Shown piece by piece: positions 36,824 to 46,538 of a stretch of DNA of 61,509 bases. Location of the stretch: the NCBI RefSeq assembly GCF_018119395.1, contig NZ_JAGPWD010000034.1:1-61509 (forward strand). Reading direction: 5' to 3'. The stretch comes from Massilia sp. ZL223. GTDB taxonomy: Bacteria > Pseudomonadota > Gammaproteobacteria > Burkholderiales > Burkholderiaceae_D. Each line of letters begins with the position of its first letter. Position 1 is the stretch's first letter. A program made the position numbers and the translations under genes. A model generated the notes under the pieces. The model was not told where the DNA came from. It saw only the letters and a program-made list of their open reading frames with translations, and ran no database searches.

Positions 36824-36930
36824 GCCCCTCGTGCGCCATCGCCACCATTTTCCTCTGCCTCCTGGCCGGATCCTATAAAACTCTTTTGCATTCAATGACT
36901 TGCGTTCGCGACGAGCGCGTGACGCGGACC

Positions 36931-36946
36931 TGGCACGCAATCTGCT
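36931..36946 (+). promoter_or_regulatory. Sigma-54 promoter, unit 3
   Basis: TGGCACG-N4-CTGCT with GG at 36932-36933 and GC at 36944-36945, spacing 10. Confidence 0.85.
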
Positions 36947-37011
36947 CAATGTCTATCGAGCGCCAACCAAAATGCTCGCCAAACACCACTCACTACTTAG
37001 GAGAAATCAGC

Positions 37012-37290
37012 ATGAAAACCTTGACCATCACCGACCTGGCCCGCACCGAAGACTTGGACCGCAACACCATGAACGCCGTGCGCGGCGGCTGGAAAATGGG
37101 CATGCCCAGCTACCAATATGGCGACGTGTTCTACGCCCCGAGCAAGGACTCTTCGATCACCGCCTCCCAGAACCTGGGCCAGGTGCAAGAAGTGATGACC
37201 GCCACCGCCAACGGCTCGGCCTTCGTCGGCGGCGTGCACGTCAACAGCAATGTCGACCAGCACGGTGAAAACCTGATCGTCCGCCGCTGA
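37012..37290 (+). CDS. GG-leader secreted peptide A3
   Basis: 92 residues; differs from A1 only at leader residue 19 (Thr for Ala: DRNTMNAVRGG). The core is the same as A1. Confidence 0.9.
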   Translation: MKTLTITDLARTEDLDRNTMNAVRGGWKMGMPSYQYGDVFYAPSKDSSITASQNLGQVQEVMTATANGSAFVGGVHVNSNVDQHGENLIVRR

Positions 37291-37337
37291 TTTCCCCACA
37301 CATCAATTACGCACACACACCATTAAGGAGCACGACC

Positions 37338-37613
37338 ATGAAAACCCTGATCATCGCCGACCTGGCCCGTACCGAACAACTCGACCGCAGCGCCATGAGC
37401 GCCGTGCGCGGCGGCTTCCGGATGTTCTCGCCGCAATACAAGCTGGGCGACCTGACCTATGCGCCGAACGTCGACTCGTCGATCACCGCCACCCAGAACC
37501 TGTTCCAGGACCAGAGCGTCCTGACCGCCACCGCCAACGACTCGGCCTTCGTCAAGGGCGTGCACGTGAACAGCCACGTGGACCAGAACGGCCAGAACAA
37601 GATCATCGGCTAA
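37338..37613 (+). CDS. GG-leader secreted peptide B2
   Basis: 91 residues; as B1 except APNVDSS in place of APTHDSS within the core. Same upstream AAGGAGC and leader. Confidence 0.9.
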   Translation: MKTLIIADLARTEQLDRSAMSAVRGGFRMFSPQYKLGDLTYAPNVDSSITATQNLFQDQSVLTATANDSAFVKGVHVNSHVDQNGQNKIIG

Positions 37614-37684
37614 GCATCGCCGCCGCTGCGCGGTGCTTCAATCCACCGCGCAGCGTCCCGCCATCATTCATTCAGGAGAACACC

Positions 37685-37936
37685 ATGTCGTCCATCGCAA
37701 TCCAAGACCTGGCGCACAGCGCCCCCCTCGACCACCAGGCCATGTCGTCCGTCCGGGGCGGCCATGCCTTCGGCAAGGACGTGAACGTCAATGTCAACGT
37801 GAACCAGCAGATCGGCCAGTTCCAGCAAATCGGCATCAACGTGCTCAACAATAATGGCGTGATCGGCGCCGGCTTCAAGGGCCCGGACATCGACCTGGAC
37901 GCTTCGCTGTGGGCCCGCAACCAGGCCGTGTTCTAA
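37685..37936 (+). CDS. GG-leader secreted peptide D3
   Basis: 83 residues, the most diverged D copy: leader SAPLDHQAM, C-terminal region LDASLWARNQAVF. The VNVNVNVNQQIGQFQQ block is unchanged. CAGGAGAA precedes the ATG. Confidence 0.9.
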   Translation: MSSIAIQDLAHSAPLDHQAMSSVRGGHAFGKDVNVNVNVNQQIGQFQQIGINVLNNNGVIGAGFKGPDIDLDASLWARNQAVF

Positions 37937-37978
37937 GCCAGACACCCTCATCCCCATCCATTCATTCAGGAGCAGCAC

Positions 37979-38257
37979 ATGAAAACCTTGATCATCAGCG
38001 ACCTCTCGCGCAACGAACACCTGGACCGTCCGACCCTTGCCGCCGTGCGCGGCGGCTGGAAGATGGGTTCGCCTTCCTACCAGTTGGGCGACCTGGTATA
38101 CGCACCGCGCCACGACTCCTCGATCACCGCGGTCCAGAACCTGGGCCAGGCGCAGGAAGTCCTGACCGCCACCGCCAACGGTTCGGCCTTCGTGGGCGGC
38201 GTGCACGTGAACAGCCACGTGTCGCAAGACGGCGAAAACAAGATCGTCCAGCGCTGA
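37979..38257 (+). CDS. GG-leader secreted peptide F
   Basis: 92 residues, related to A/C but distinct: leader with L instead of M at -7 (LDRPTLAAVRGG), core WKMGSPSYQLGDLVYAP, SSITAVQNLGQAQEV, VNSHVSQDGEN. It is found only in unit 3, after D3, preceded by CAGGAGC. Confidence 0.9.
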   Translation: MKTLIISDLSRNEHLDRPTLAAVRGGWKMGSPSYQLGDLVYAPRHDSSITAVQNLGQAQEVLTATANGSAFVGGVHVNSHVSQDGENKIVQR

Positions 38258-38302
38258 GCGCAAAAAAGGCCCGGACGACCGCGCATTCTTGGTCTACACT
38301 GG

Positions 38303-38323
38303 GGAGACAGGCCTCCTGTCTCC
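38303..38323 (+). other. Hairpin between peptide genes F and G
   Basis: GGAGACAGG at 38303-38311 pairs with CCTGTCTCC at 38315-38323 across a 3-base loop. The downstream TTCCCTTT is only partly T-rich, so it may be a weak terminator or attenuator ahead of G and the phosphatase gene. Confidence 0.5.
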
Positions 38324-38345
38324 TTCCCTTTCACGGAGATGCACC

Positions 38346-38627
38346 ATGGCTAGCATTACCATCAAGGACCTTCCCGTCAGCACGCCGCTGGATCGCGAAG
38401 CGATGTCGGCCATTCGCGGCGCCGGCGCTCCCTGGGTATTTGGCTGGATCAGGCCTTTCGTGGACCGCTTGCCTTCCCAGGCCCCGGTCATCAACTTCTA
38501 CCAGATCAACAATTTCGCCGACCAGATGATCAACCAGTTCCAGACGGTGTCGGTGATCAATTCCGGCGCGGGCGCCACGCTCGATGTCGTCGTGGATGAA
38601 AGCAGCGTGAACAACGCGCTGCGCTAG
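38346..38627 (+). CDS. GG-like (GA) leader secreted peptide G
   Basis: 93 residues; leader MASITIKDL... like peptide E, register L-12, M-7, I-4, but the cleavage site is GA (AIRGAG) rather than GG. The core contains a hydrophobic-aromatic start (PWVFGWIRPFVDRL) and an Asn/Gln-rich middle (VINFYQINNFADQMINQFQ) reminiscent of D. GGAG lies seven bases before the ATG. The PP2C gene follows after 29 bases. Confidence 0.85.
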   Translation: MASITIKDLPVSTPLDREAMSAIRGAGAPWVFGWIRPFVDRLPSQAPVINFYQINNFADQMINQFQTVSVINSGAGATLDVVVDESSVNNALR

Positions 38628-38656
38628 ACCCGGAGGAAAGGAAAACCGGCGATGCG

Positions 38657-39415
38657 ATGAGCTGCGACAGCGCCTTCCACTGGACCTCTGCCGCGCGCAC
38701 GGACGTCGGCCCGGTCCGCAGCCGCAACGAGGATGCCTACCTCGTCCAGCCCGAGCGCGGACTGTGGGCTGTCGCGGACGGCATGGGCGGACACGCTTTC
38801 GGCGACCTGGCCAGCCGCGCCGTCGTGGATGCGCTCGCCGCCTTGCCCCCTCCCCTCGACCTGGCGGATTTCATCGCCTCCGCCCGCGCCGGCCTGAGCC
38901 ATGTGAACCAGGCGTTGCGCAGCAGCGCGCTCGAACGCCACGTCCCCGTCATCGGCAGCACCGTGGTCGCCCTGCTCGCTTGCGGGCGGGACACGGCCAG
39001 CCTGTGGGCGGGAGACAGCCGCATCTACCTGTACCGCCAGGGCCGCCTGCAGCAGCTGACCCGCGACCACAGCCAGGCCGAGGAGCTCAGGGCGCGCGGC
39101 GCGGATGCCGCCGCCGCCGCGGTCGGCTCCAACATGATCACGCGCGCGATCGGCGCCTCCGACACGATCGAGTTCGATGTCGCCCCGCTGGCGGTGCGCG
39201 ACGGGGACGTGTTCCTCCTCTGTAGCGATGGCCTCAGCAACCCTGTCGACGAGCAATCCATCGCGACAGTCCTGGCGAATGCCGACTGCGAGCGCGCGGC
39301 CCAGGAGCTGATCGCGATGGCGCTGGCCAGTGGGGGCCGCGACAACGTCACTGCCGTGGTAGTGCACGCAGAAGATCTGTCGGCCGACCGGACGATGATC
39401 AACCCTGCCTTATGA
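38657..39415 (+). CDS. PP2C-family Ser/Thr phosphatase
   Basis: A 252-residue phosphatase with the PP2C metal-binding motifs: RSRNEDAY (motif 1), VADGMGGH (motif 2), GDSRIYLYR, CSDGL and GGRDNVTAVVV at the end. It resembles PppA/Stp1, the phosphatases that reverse Ser/Thr kinase action on FHA proteins. It lies at the end of the peptide gene cluster on the same strand, so it may be cotranscribed with G. AGGAAAGG lies some way upstream of ATG 38657, a rather long spacing. Confidence 0.92.
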   Translation: MSCDSAFHWTSAARTDVGPVRSRNEDAYLVQPERGLWAVADGMGGHAFGDLASRAVVDALAALPPPLDLADFIASARAGLSHVNQALRSSALERHVPVIGSTVVALLACGRDTASLWAGDSRIYLYRQGRLQQLTRDHSQAEELRARGADAAAAAVGSNMITRAIGASDTIEFDVAPLAVRDGDVFLLCSDGLSNPVDEQSIATVLANADCERAAQELIAMALASGGRDNVTAVVVHAEDLSADRTMINPAL

Positions 39416-39438
39416 TCTATCCTTCAGAAGACATAGGC

Positions 39439-39469
39439 GAACTAAACCCTATAGAACACTATAGAGTTC
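39439..39469 (+). other. Stem-loop after the PP2C gene
   Basis: CTATAG-AACA-CTATAG is flanked by GAACT and AGTTC and can form a hairpin with an internal bulge. It marks the start of an AT-rich stretch and might end the PP2C transcript; no T run follows. Confidence 0.35.
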
Positions 39470-39571
39470 GGCGGACGAGGAAAGTATTATAAATGTGGAT
39501 TTGCGAAGGAGCAATTCGTTGCAAGATATATTCTGGAGTCAGCACATGAATAACTAAACAAGGGAGCTGAT

Positions 39572-39979
39572 ATGTGGATATCCTTTCTGATAGACGCTGT
39601 AGGGATTGGGCCGGTAAGTGTAGGTGGACTAACAGTCGTCACTAAACCCGATTTCGACAGTGATGAGGGTGAGGCATATTACAATTTCTTAAACATAGGA
39701 AATCAGATTTATGTCGTCTCAAAGTTTAGGACAATGTTTACCTATGTCTCGGGCGATGTTTCCAAACGACTTCAGACATTGGATAAGGTTAAGTGTAAAT
39801 TTTGCCTCAAAGAAACGATTGGGTTGGCGGCCAAGGCCGACATTTCGTTCACGCTATATAGCGGGGATGAGGAAATCAAACCACCTCTGATTGACCAGGC
39901 CATACAATGTTTTGGTGTCTCTGTTCCTTTTGAGATGACAGGACATCTTCAAAAAACGCAAAAAGTAATAGCTCTCTAA
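39572..39979 (+). CDS. AT-rich hypothetical protein
   Basis: A 135-residue protein I do not recognise. Its base composition and codon use (AAA, TTT, ATA, AGG codons) are clearly unlike every neighbour, which implies horizontal acquisition. It has no signal peptide or membrane helix, two close Cys (CKFC) and a third later, and looks alpha/beta mixed with a beta-rich first half. AAGGGAG precedes the ATG, so the gene looks translatable. It sits between the phosphatase and the sigma-54 activator genes. An immunity or accessory role for the peptide system is possible but there is no direct evidence. Confidence 0.7.
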   Translation: MWISFLIDAVGIGPVSVGGLTVVTKPDFDSDEGEAYYNFLNIGNQIYVVSKFRTMFTYVSGDVSKRLQTLDKVKCKFCLKETIGLAAKADISFTLYSGDEEIKPPLIDQAIQCFGVSVPFEMTGHLQKTQKVIAL

Positions 39980-40205
39980 TCAGGACTGGGACTGTGCCCC
40001 TCAGTATCCGCCAGCAGATCCGTGCAGCGGCGAGGGAAGTAACGCTAAATCAAACAAATAAAAATATATAGACAGTTGCGAATTCAATGTCGGTGGTCGA
40101 GCGCTGGAACTGCACCGAGCTTTGGAAGCGGTTGGAACCGCTGTTGCTACAGCATTTTCTTTTCACGGCCAAGCTGAATGCAACATCACATTTATTTAAA
40201 ACAAA
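39980..40205. other. AT-rich intergenic region, no gene seen
   Basis: A low-GC stretch of 226 bases between the hypothetical gene and the convergent activator gene. Contains poly-A/T patches (AAACAAATAAAAATATATAG) but no supported reading frame or clear hairpin. Confidence 0.4.
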
Positions 40206-41482
40206 TCAAGATTCCTTGCGAAAATCCTTCGAGTGCAGGCCGTGCTTCTTCAGCAGGATCTGCAGGTGCGAGCGGTTCATGTCCCAGCGCCGGGCGAGCT
40301 CCGCTACCGTGCCTCCTACCTCCTGCAGGCCGCGCTCCAAGCAATCGCGTTCCGCGTCGTCGCTGGCGGCGCGTTTCGCCTCGGCCAGCGAGATCCCGGC
40401 CGCGGGCGCGCCTGGCGCCGCGCCTGGGCGGGCCGCAGTGGGACGGATGTCCTCGGGCAGGTGCGCCAGGTCGGCCGTCTCCCCGGCCAGACAGGACAAG
40501 CGGTAGAGCAGATTGCGCAGTTCACGAATGTTGCCCGGATACGAATAGCGCAGCAGGAAGCTGCGCAGGCGCGGCGTCAGCGCCACCGGCCGCCGCTTGA
40601 GCGCCTCGGCCGCTTCGTCGCCGTAATAGGCGATCAGCAAGGGAATCTCGTCCTTGCGGTCGCGCAGCGGCGGCAGGGTCACGTGGATCACGCTTAGCCG
40701 GTAGAACAGGTCTTCGCGGAAGCTCCCCTGCTCGATCAGCTTTCGCAGGTTCTTGTTGGTGGCCGCCACGATGCGCGCATCGACGGCGATGGTCTCGTCC
40801 GAGCCGACGCGCTGGATTTCGTGCGATTGCAGCACCCGCAGCAGCTTGACCTGTCCCGGCAGCGGCAGCTCGCCGATCTCGTCCAGGAAGATCGTGCCCT
40901 TGTGGGCGCTTTCGAACTTGCCCTTGCGGTCGTTGGCGGCGCCGGTGAAGGCGCCCTTCTTGTGGCCGAACAGTTCCGATTCGAGCAGGCTGTCGGGGAT
41001 CGCGCCGCAATTGACGGAGATATACGGCTTGTCGGCGCGCGAACCATTGGCGTGGATCACCTTGGCCATCAGCTCTTTGCCGGTCCCGCTTTCGCCGTCC
41101 ACCAGCACCGGCAGGTCGGTGGGGGCGGCTTTCTCGGCAATCTCGAGCGCGTCGAGCAGCTTGGGATTGTCGCCGAAGGTGCCCTCGAACACGAAGCTGC
41201 GCGCCAGCAGCGCCTGGCGGCGTTCGCCGGTGGACAATTCGGCCGGCGCCTCGGCCGCTTCGCCGTCCGCCGTCCCTTTGCTGACGGCCTGCACGAAGCG
41301 CTCCTTGTGCGAGAGCTGCATGACCTCGTCGCGCAAGGTATTGGCCTGGCGCAGCAGCTTTTCGATATCGGGGCGTTCGATCCGGGTCGCCCAGCGCAAG
41401 GTCGAGCGCATGATCTCGATCTTTTCCAGCAGGCCGGCATACGACATCGCCGATCCGCGCTCCCCTCCCGGGTTGAACAGTT

Positions 41483-41486
<4 letters not shown>
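40206..41486 (-). CDS. Sigma-54 activator without receiver domain
   Basis: A 426-residue enhancer-binding protein. The N-terminal 90 residues form a short helical region of unknown type (no receiver, PAS or GAF motif). The AAA+ domain is intact: Walker A GESGTGKE (131-138), the sigma-54-contacting GAFTGA loop (178-183) and Walker B TIFLDEIGEL. A C-terminal Fis-like helix-turn-helix (GGTVAELARRWDMNRSHLQILLKK) ends it. Its ATG overlaps the stop of the ABC transporter gene as ATGA. It is the obvious candidate to act on the sigma-54 promoters of the peptide units and of its own operon; since it lacks a receiver, control is probably through its level or a partner protein. Confidence 0.94.
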
Positions 41487-44545
<3,059 letters not shown>

Positions 44546-44618
44546 GTTTGTGCCTGCCGGGAGTCCCCGTCAATTGCGTGGTGCGCCTGGCCGGCGGGAC
44601 GTGCAGCGCCCGGCCGGT

Positions 44619-45380
44619 TCAGCGCGTGGAACAAGCCTCGATAATGTGCTCCTGCGCCCTTGCCACCAGCCACTCCTCACGCAGCAGGCGGCGCACTTCG
44701 ACCGCGGTGTCCTCGTCCAGGGCCGCGGGGTGTTTTGCGTTGACCATATAGATTTCGTACAGTTCCCGATCCTGCGAGGGAAACGGCCCCAGCAGTTCGC
44801 CGGGGGCGGCGTTGAACACGCGCGCTTCGATGTGGGCCGGGAGGGAGCCGCGCAAGACCTTGCCGATCACGCCGCCGTTCTCGCGCCCGTCGCCGACGCC
44901 ATACTCGCGCACCATCTCCGCGAAGCTGTCGGGGTCTTCTTCCAGCACCGACATCATCTCCTTGGCCTTGCCCTCGGAGTCGACCACGATGTGGCTGACT
45001 TCGACGCTGTCGAACTTCGGAGAGTTCAGCTTGAAATACTGCTCGACGGCCTGCTCGCTGCACACCTGCGCCATCATGCGCTCGTGGTACAGGCCTTCGG
45101 TGATGAAGTCCTCGAACTCGTCCAGGCTGACGCCAAGGGCGTCGAGGTAATTGTTCATGTCGGCCGCACGGTGCAGCCCCTGGATGCGGCGGAACTGGTC
45201 GGCGCGCTCCTGGATGTCGTCCGGCGCCAGGGCCAGCCCCGCCTTCTTTGCGGCGCGCACGGTCAGCTTCTCGCGCACCAGCTGTTCGACGAGGCCTTCG
45301 AACTGGCCGGTGAGTTTCAATGTCCTGATGAAGTAGTCGGTATCGATCACTTCATCGTCGATACGCACGATTCCTGCCAT
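44619..45380 (-). CDS. Cytoplasmic PpiC/SurA-like peptidyl-prolyl isomerase
   Basis: A 253-residue protein with a helical SurA-like N-terminal domain (residues 1-105) and a parvulin-type PpiC domain near 115-215 (VEVSHIVVDSEGKAKEMMSVL, GENGGVIGKVLRGSLP-like block, PGELLGPF). It has no signal peptide, unlike SurA or PrsA, so it probably acts in the cytoplasm on substrates before export. GAGGAGA precedes the ATG. Such isomerases next to C39 exporters are known from other peptide export loci. It lies between peptide H and the exporter in the same operon. Confidence 0.92.
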   Translation of the reverse strand: MAGIVRIDDEVIDTDYFIRTLKLTGQFEGLVEQLVREKLTVRAAKKAGLALAPDDIQERADQFRRIQGLHRAADMNNYLDALGVSLDEFEDFITEGLYHERMMAQVCSEQAVEQYFKLNSPKFDSVEVSHIVVDSEGKAKEMMSVLEEDPDSFAEMVREYGVGDGRENGGVIGKVLRGSLPAHIEARVFNAAPGELLGPFPSQDRELYEIYMVNAKHPAALDEDTAVEVRRLLREEWLVARAQEHIIEACSTR

Positions 45381-45617
45381 GACGTCTCCTCGAGGTCCTC
45401 GCGTCGCACGGAAAGACAGCCGGGATCGCTCGACGCTTGCCCCGGGCGCGAACCCGCATGGCCAAGCAGCGACCTACAGCGTCACCTTTCAGTTTTAGCA
45501 GCTCGATCGGCGAAATACAATGCCGCCGCTGCCCGCGCGTGGAAATTGTTGATATGCCGGTGGGAAGCCTGCGGCGAAGCGCCGGCTTCCCTGTTGTGTG
45601 GATGCTTGCGGGCCAAC
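45381..45617 (-). other. Gap with hairpin between peptide H and isomerase genes
   Basis: The only structure is a stem at 45562-45591: GGGAAGCC at 45562-45569 pairs with GGCTTCCC at 45584-45591, with an extra GCG/CGC inside. No T run follows on the minus strand, so it is likely an attenuating or processing stem-loop between H and the rest of the operon. Confidence 0.5.
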
Positions 45618-45824
45618 TCAGACGACCCGGACGCCGATGTCGCCCTTGAAGATTGCCATCTGCAGCTGGAAGTCGTCGACCACGCCGCCGGGGCGGCCGT
45701 CGACCAGGACGGAAATGGCGCGTCCGCCTTGAACCAGCTTCATTTCCTTGCGCGACAGCGAACGGACGGCGCCGCGCCGATCGCATTCCGTGATGACGAG
45801 ATCCTTGATAACCAGGGTTTCCAT
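45618..45824 (-). CDS. GG-leader secreted peptide H
   Basis: 68 residues. Leader of 34 residues, eight longer than the others, with an intact double-glycine register and the classical residues LSRKEMKLVQGG (L-12, S-11, E-8, M-7, V-4, GG). The conserved IKDL block at 6-9 is also present. The 34-residue core (ending GDIGVRVV) has no Cys and is short and beta-prone. GAGGAGC precedes the ATG. It is the first gene of the exporter operon. Confidence 0.9.
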   Translation of the reverse strand: METLVIKDLVITECDRRGAVRSLSRKEMKLVQGGRAISVLVDGRPGGVVDDFQLQMAIFKGDIGVRVV

Positions 45825-45886
45825 GATAGTGCTCCTCGATGTAGTTGGATGGGGGCGAGCTTGTGGTCAATGCTCGCCAGGAGCGA

Positions 45887-45902
45887 TGCATGGAATGTGC
45901 CA
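45887..45902 (-). promoter_or_regulatory. Sigma-54 promoter of the exporter operon
   Basis: On the minus strand TGGCAC-N5-ATGC, GG and GC separated by exactly 10 bases. Predicted start near 45876, about 50 bases before peptide H. It would drive peptide H, isomerase, exporter and activator together, so the activator would control its own gene. Confidence 0.75.
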
Positions 45903-45976
45903 GGGCGGGTCTGCGCTGGACGGCTGCTTGCCGTCGGGAGCGCGTCCTTTTCCGGCGGATGCGAATGGCCCCTGGC

Positions 45977-46028
45977 TGTTGGGCCGGAACCGACAGCGCA
46001 GCTTCAGGGTGTTGTTTCCGGCCCGACG
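45977..46028. promoter_or_regulatory. Paired 19-bp sites between two divergent sigma-54 promoters
   Basis: TGTTGGGCCGGAACCGACA at 45977-45995 and the weaker TGTTGTTTCCGGCCCGACG at 46010-46028, 33 bases start-to-start, matching the pairs of the peptide units (32 bases). They lie between the minus-strand promoter at 45887 and the plus-strand promoter at 46120. Confidence 0.6.
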
Positions 46029-46119
46029 TCCCAGGCGGGTTCGGGCATTTACGGCTGAGCGCCCGCGCTCTCGAAAGATCCCCTTTTTCATTCTGCCGCG
46101 CCGTCCGGCGCCTTGGGGC

Positions 46120-46135
46120 TGGCACGCCAAATGCT
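46120..46135 (+). promoter_or_regulatory. Sigma-54 promoter of the small gene at 46203
   Basis: TGGCACG-N4-ATGCT with GG at 46121-46122 and GC at 46133-46134, spacing 10. Predicted start near 46146, giving a leader of about 57 bases. Confidence 0.8.
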
Positions 46136-46202
46136 ATAGGGAAGCCGTGGGCAAGCGAAACGCTCCGCACTTTTCCGAAACCAGCCATCGAAGGGGAACA
46201 TC

Positions 46203-46394
46203 ATGAACATCCACAAGCACATGGAAGCCATTTTCGTCGTCACGCTGGGCGTCCTCGGCGCCGGTAAATTCGCGCTCGACAGCCTGCCGGAAGCCAAGGC
46301 CAAGCCATCGGCGCCGGTAGCGCGAAACATTGCGACGGCGGGAACGATGGCGGTCGTCATCGTGCGTGCGCCGCGGCTGCCGCGCCATCCGTGA
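46203..46394 (+). CDS. Small sigma-54-controlled hypothetical protein
   Basis: 63 residues. It has a hydrophobic segment (MEAIFVVTLGVLGAGKFAL) that could be a membrane helix or signal peptide, then a Lys/Pro/Ala-rich hydrophilic part and a hydrophobic end (TMAVVIVRAP). No GG leader, so it is not one of the export peptides. AAGGGGA lies five bases before the ATG and a sigma-54 promoter sits 70 bases upstream, so I consider the gene real and part of the same regulon. Function unknown. Confidence 0.7.
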   Translation: MNIHKHMEAIFVVTLGVLGAGKFALDSLPEAKAKPSAPVARNIATAGTMAVVIVRAPRLPRHP

Positions 46395-46538
46395 GGACGA
46401 CGCGGAACGGCAGCGGGAGAGCTAGCAGGCGGCGGACCGATGTGAACAATTTTTCAACTGAATTCTTGCGGCTTGGACAAGGCCGTGTTAAGTTGAGATC
46501 CACGGTTCAACCAGCTCGCTTCGCTACTCCCGGACACG

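Larger units (their letters stand above)
36773..38257 (+). repeat. Peptide-cluster unit 3
   Basis: Starts with paired sites and promoter, then A3, B2, D3 and F. No terminator with a T run is visible after F; a 9-bp hairpin precedes gene G and transcription may continue into G and the PP2C gene. Confidence 0.8.

Noticed and set aside
33613..38257. Repeats in this stretch as a CRISPR array
   Set aside because: Units are over 1 kb, contain open reading frames, promoters and terminators, and lack short regular repeats with spacers.
33853..38627. Peptides as lanthipeptides, thiopeptides or NHLP/Nif11 precursors
   Set aside because: Cores contain no Cys, leaders do not resemble nitrile hydratase or Nif11 types, and no modification enzyme gene is present.
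39572..39979. AT-rich gene as toxin or antitoxin
   Set aside because: No recognisable toxin or antitoxin motif and no partner gene; composition alone is not enough.
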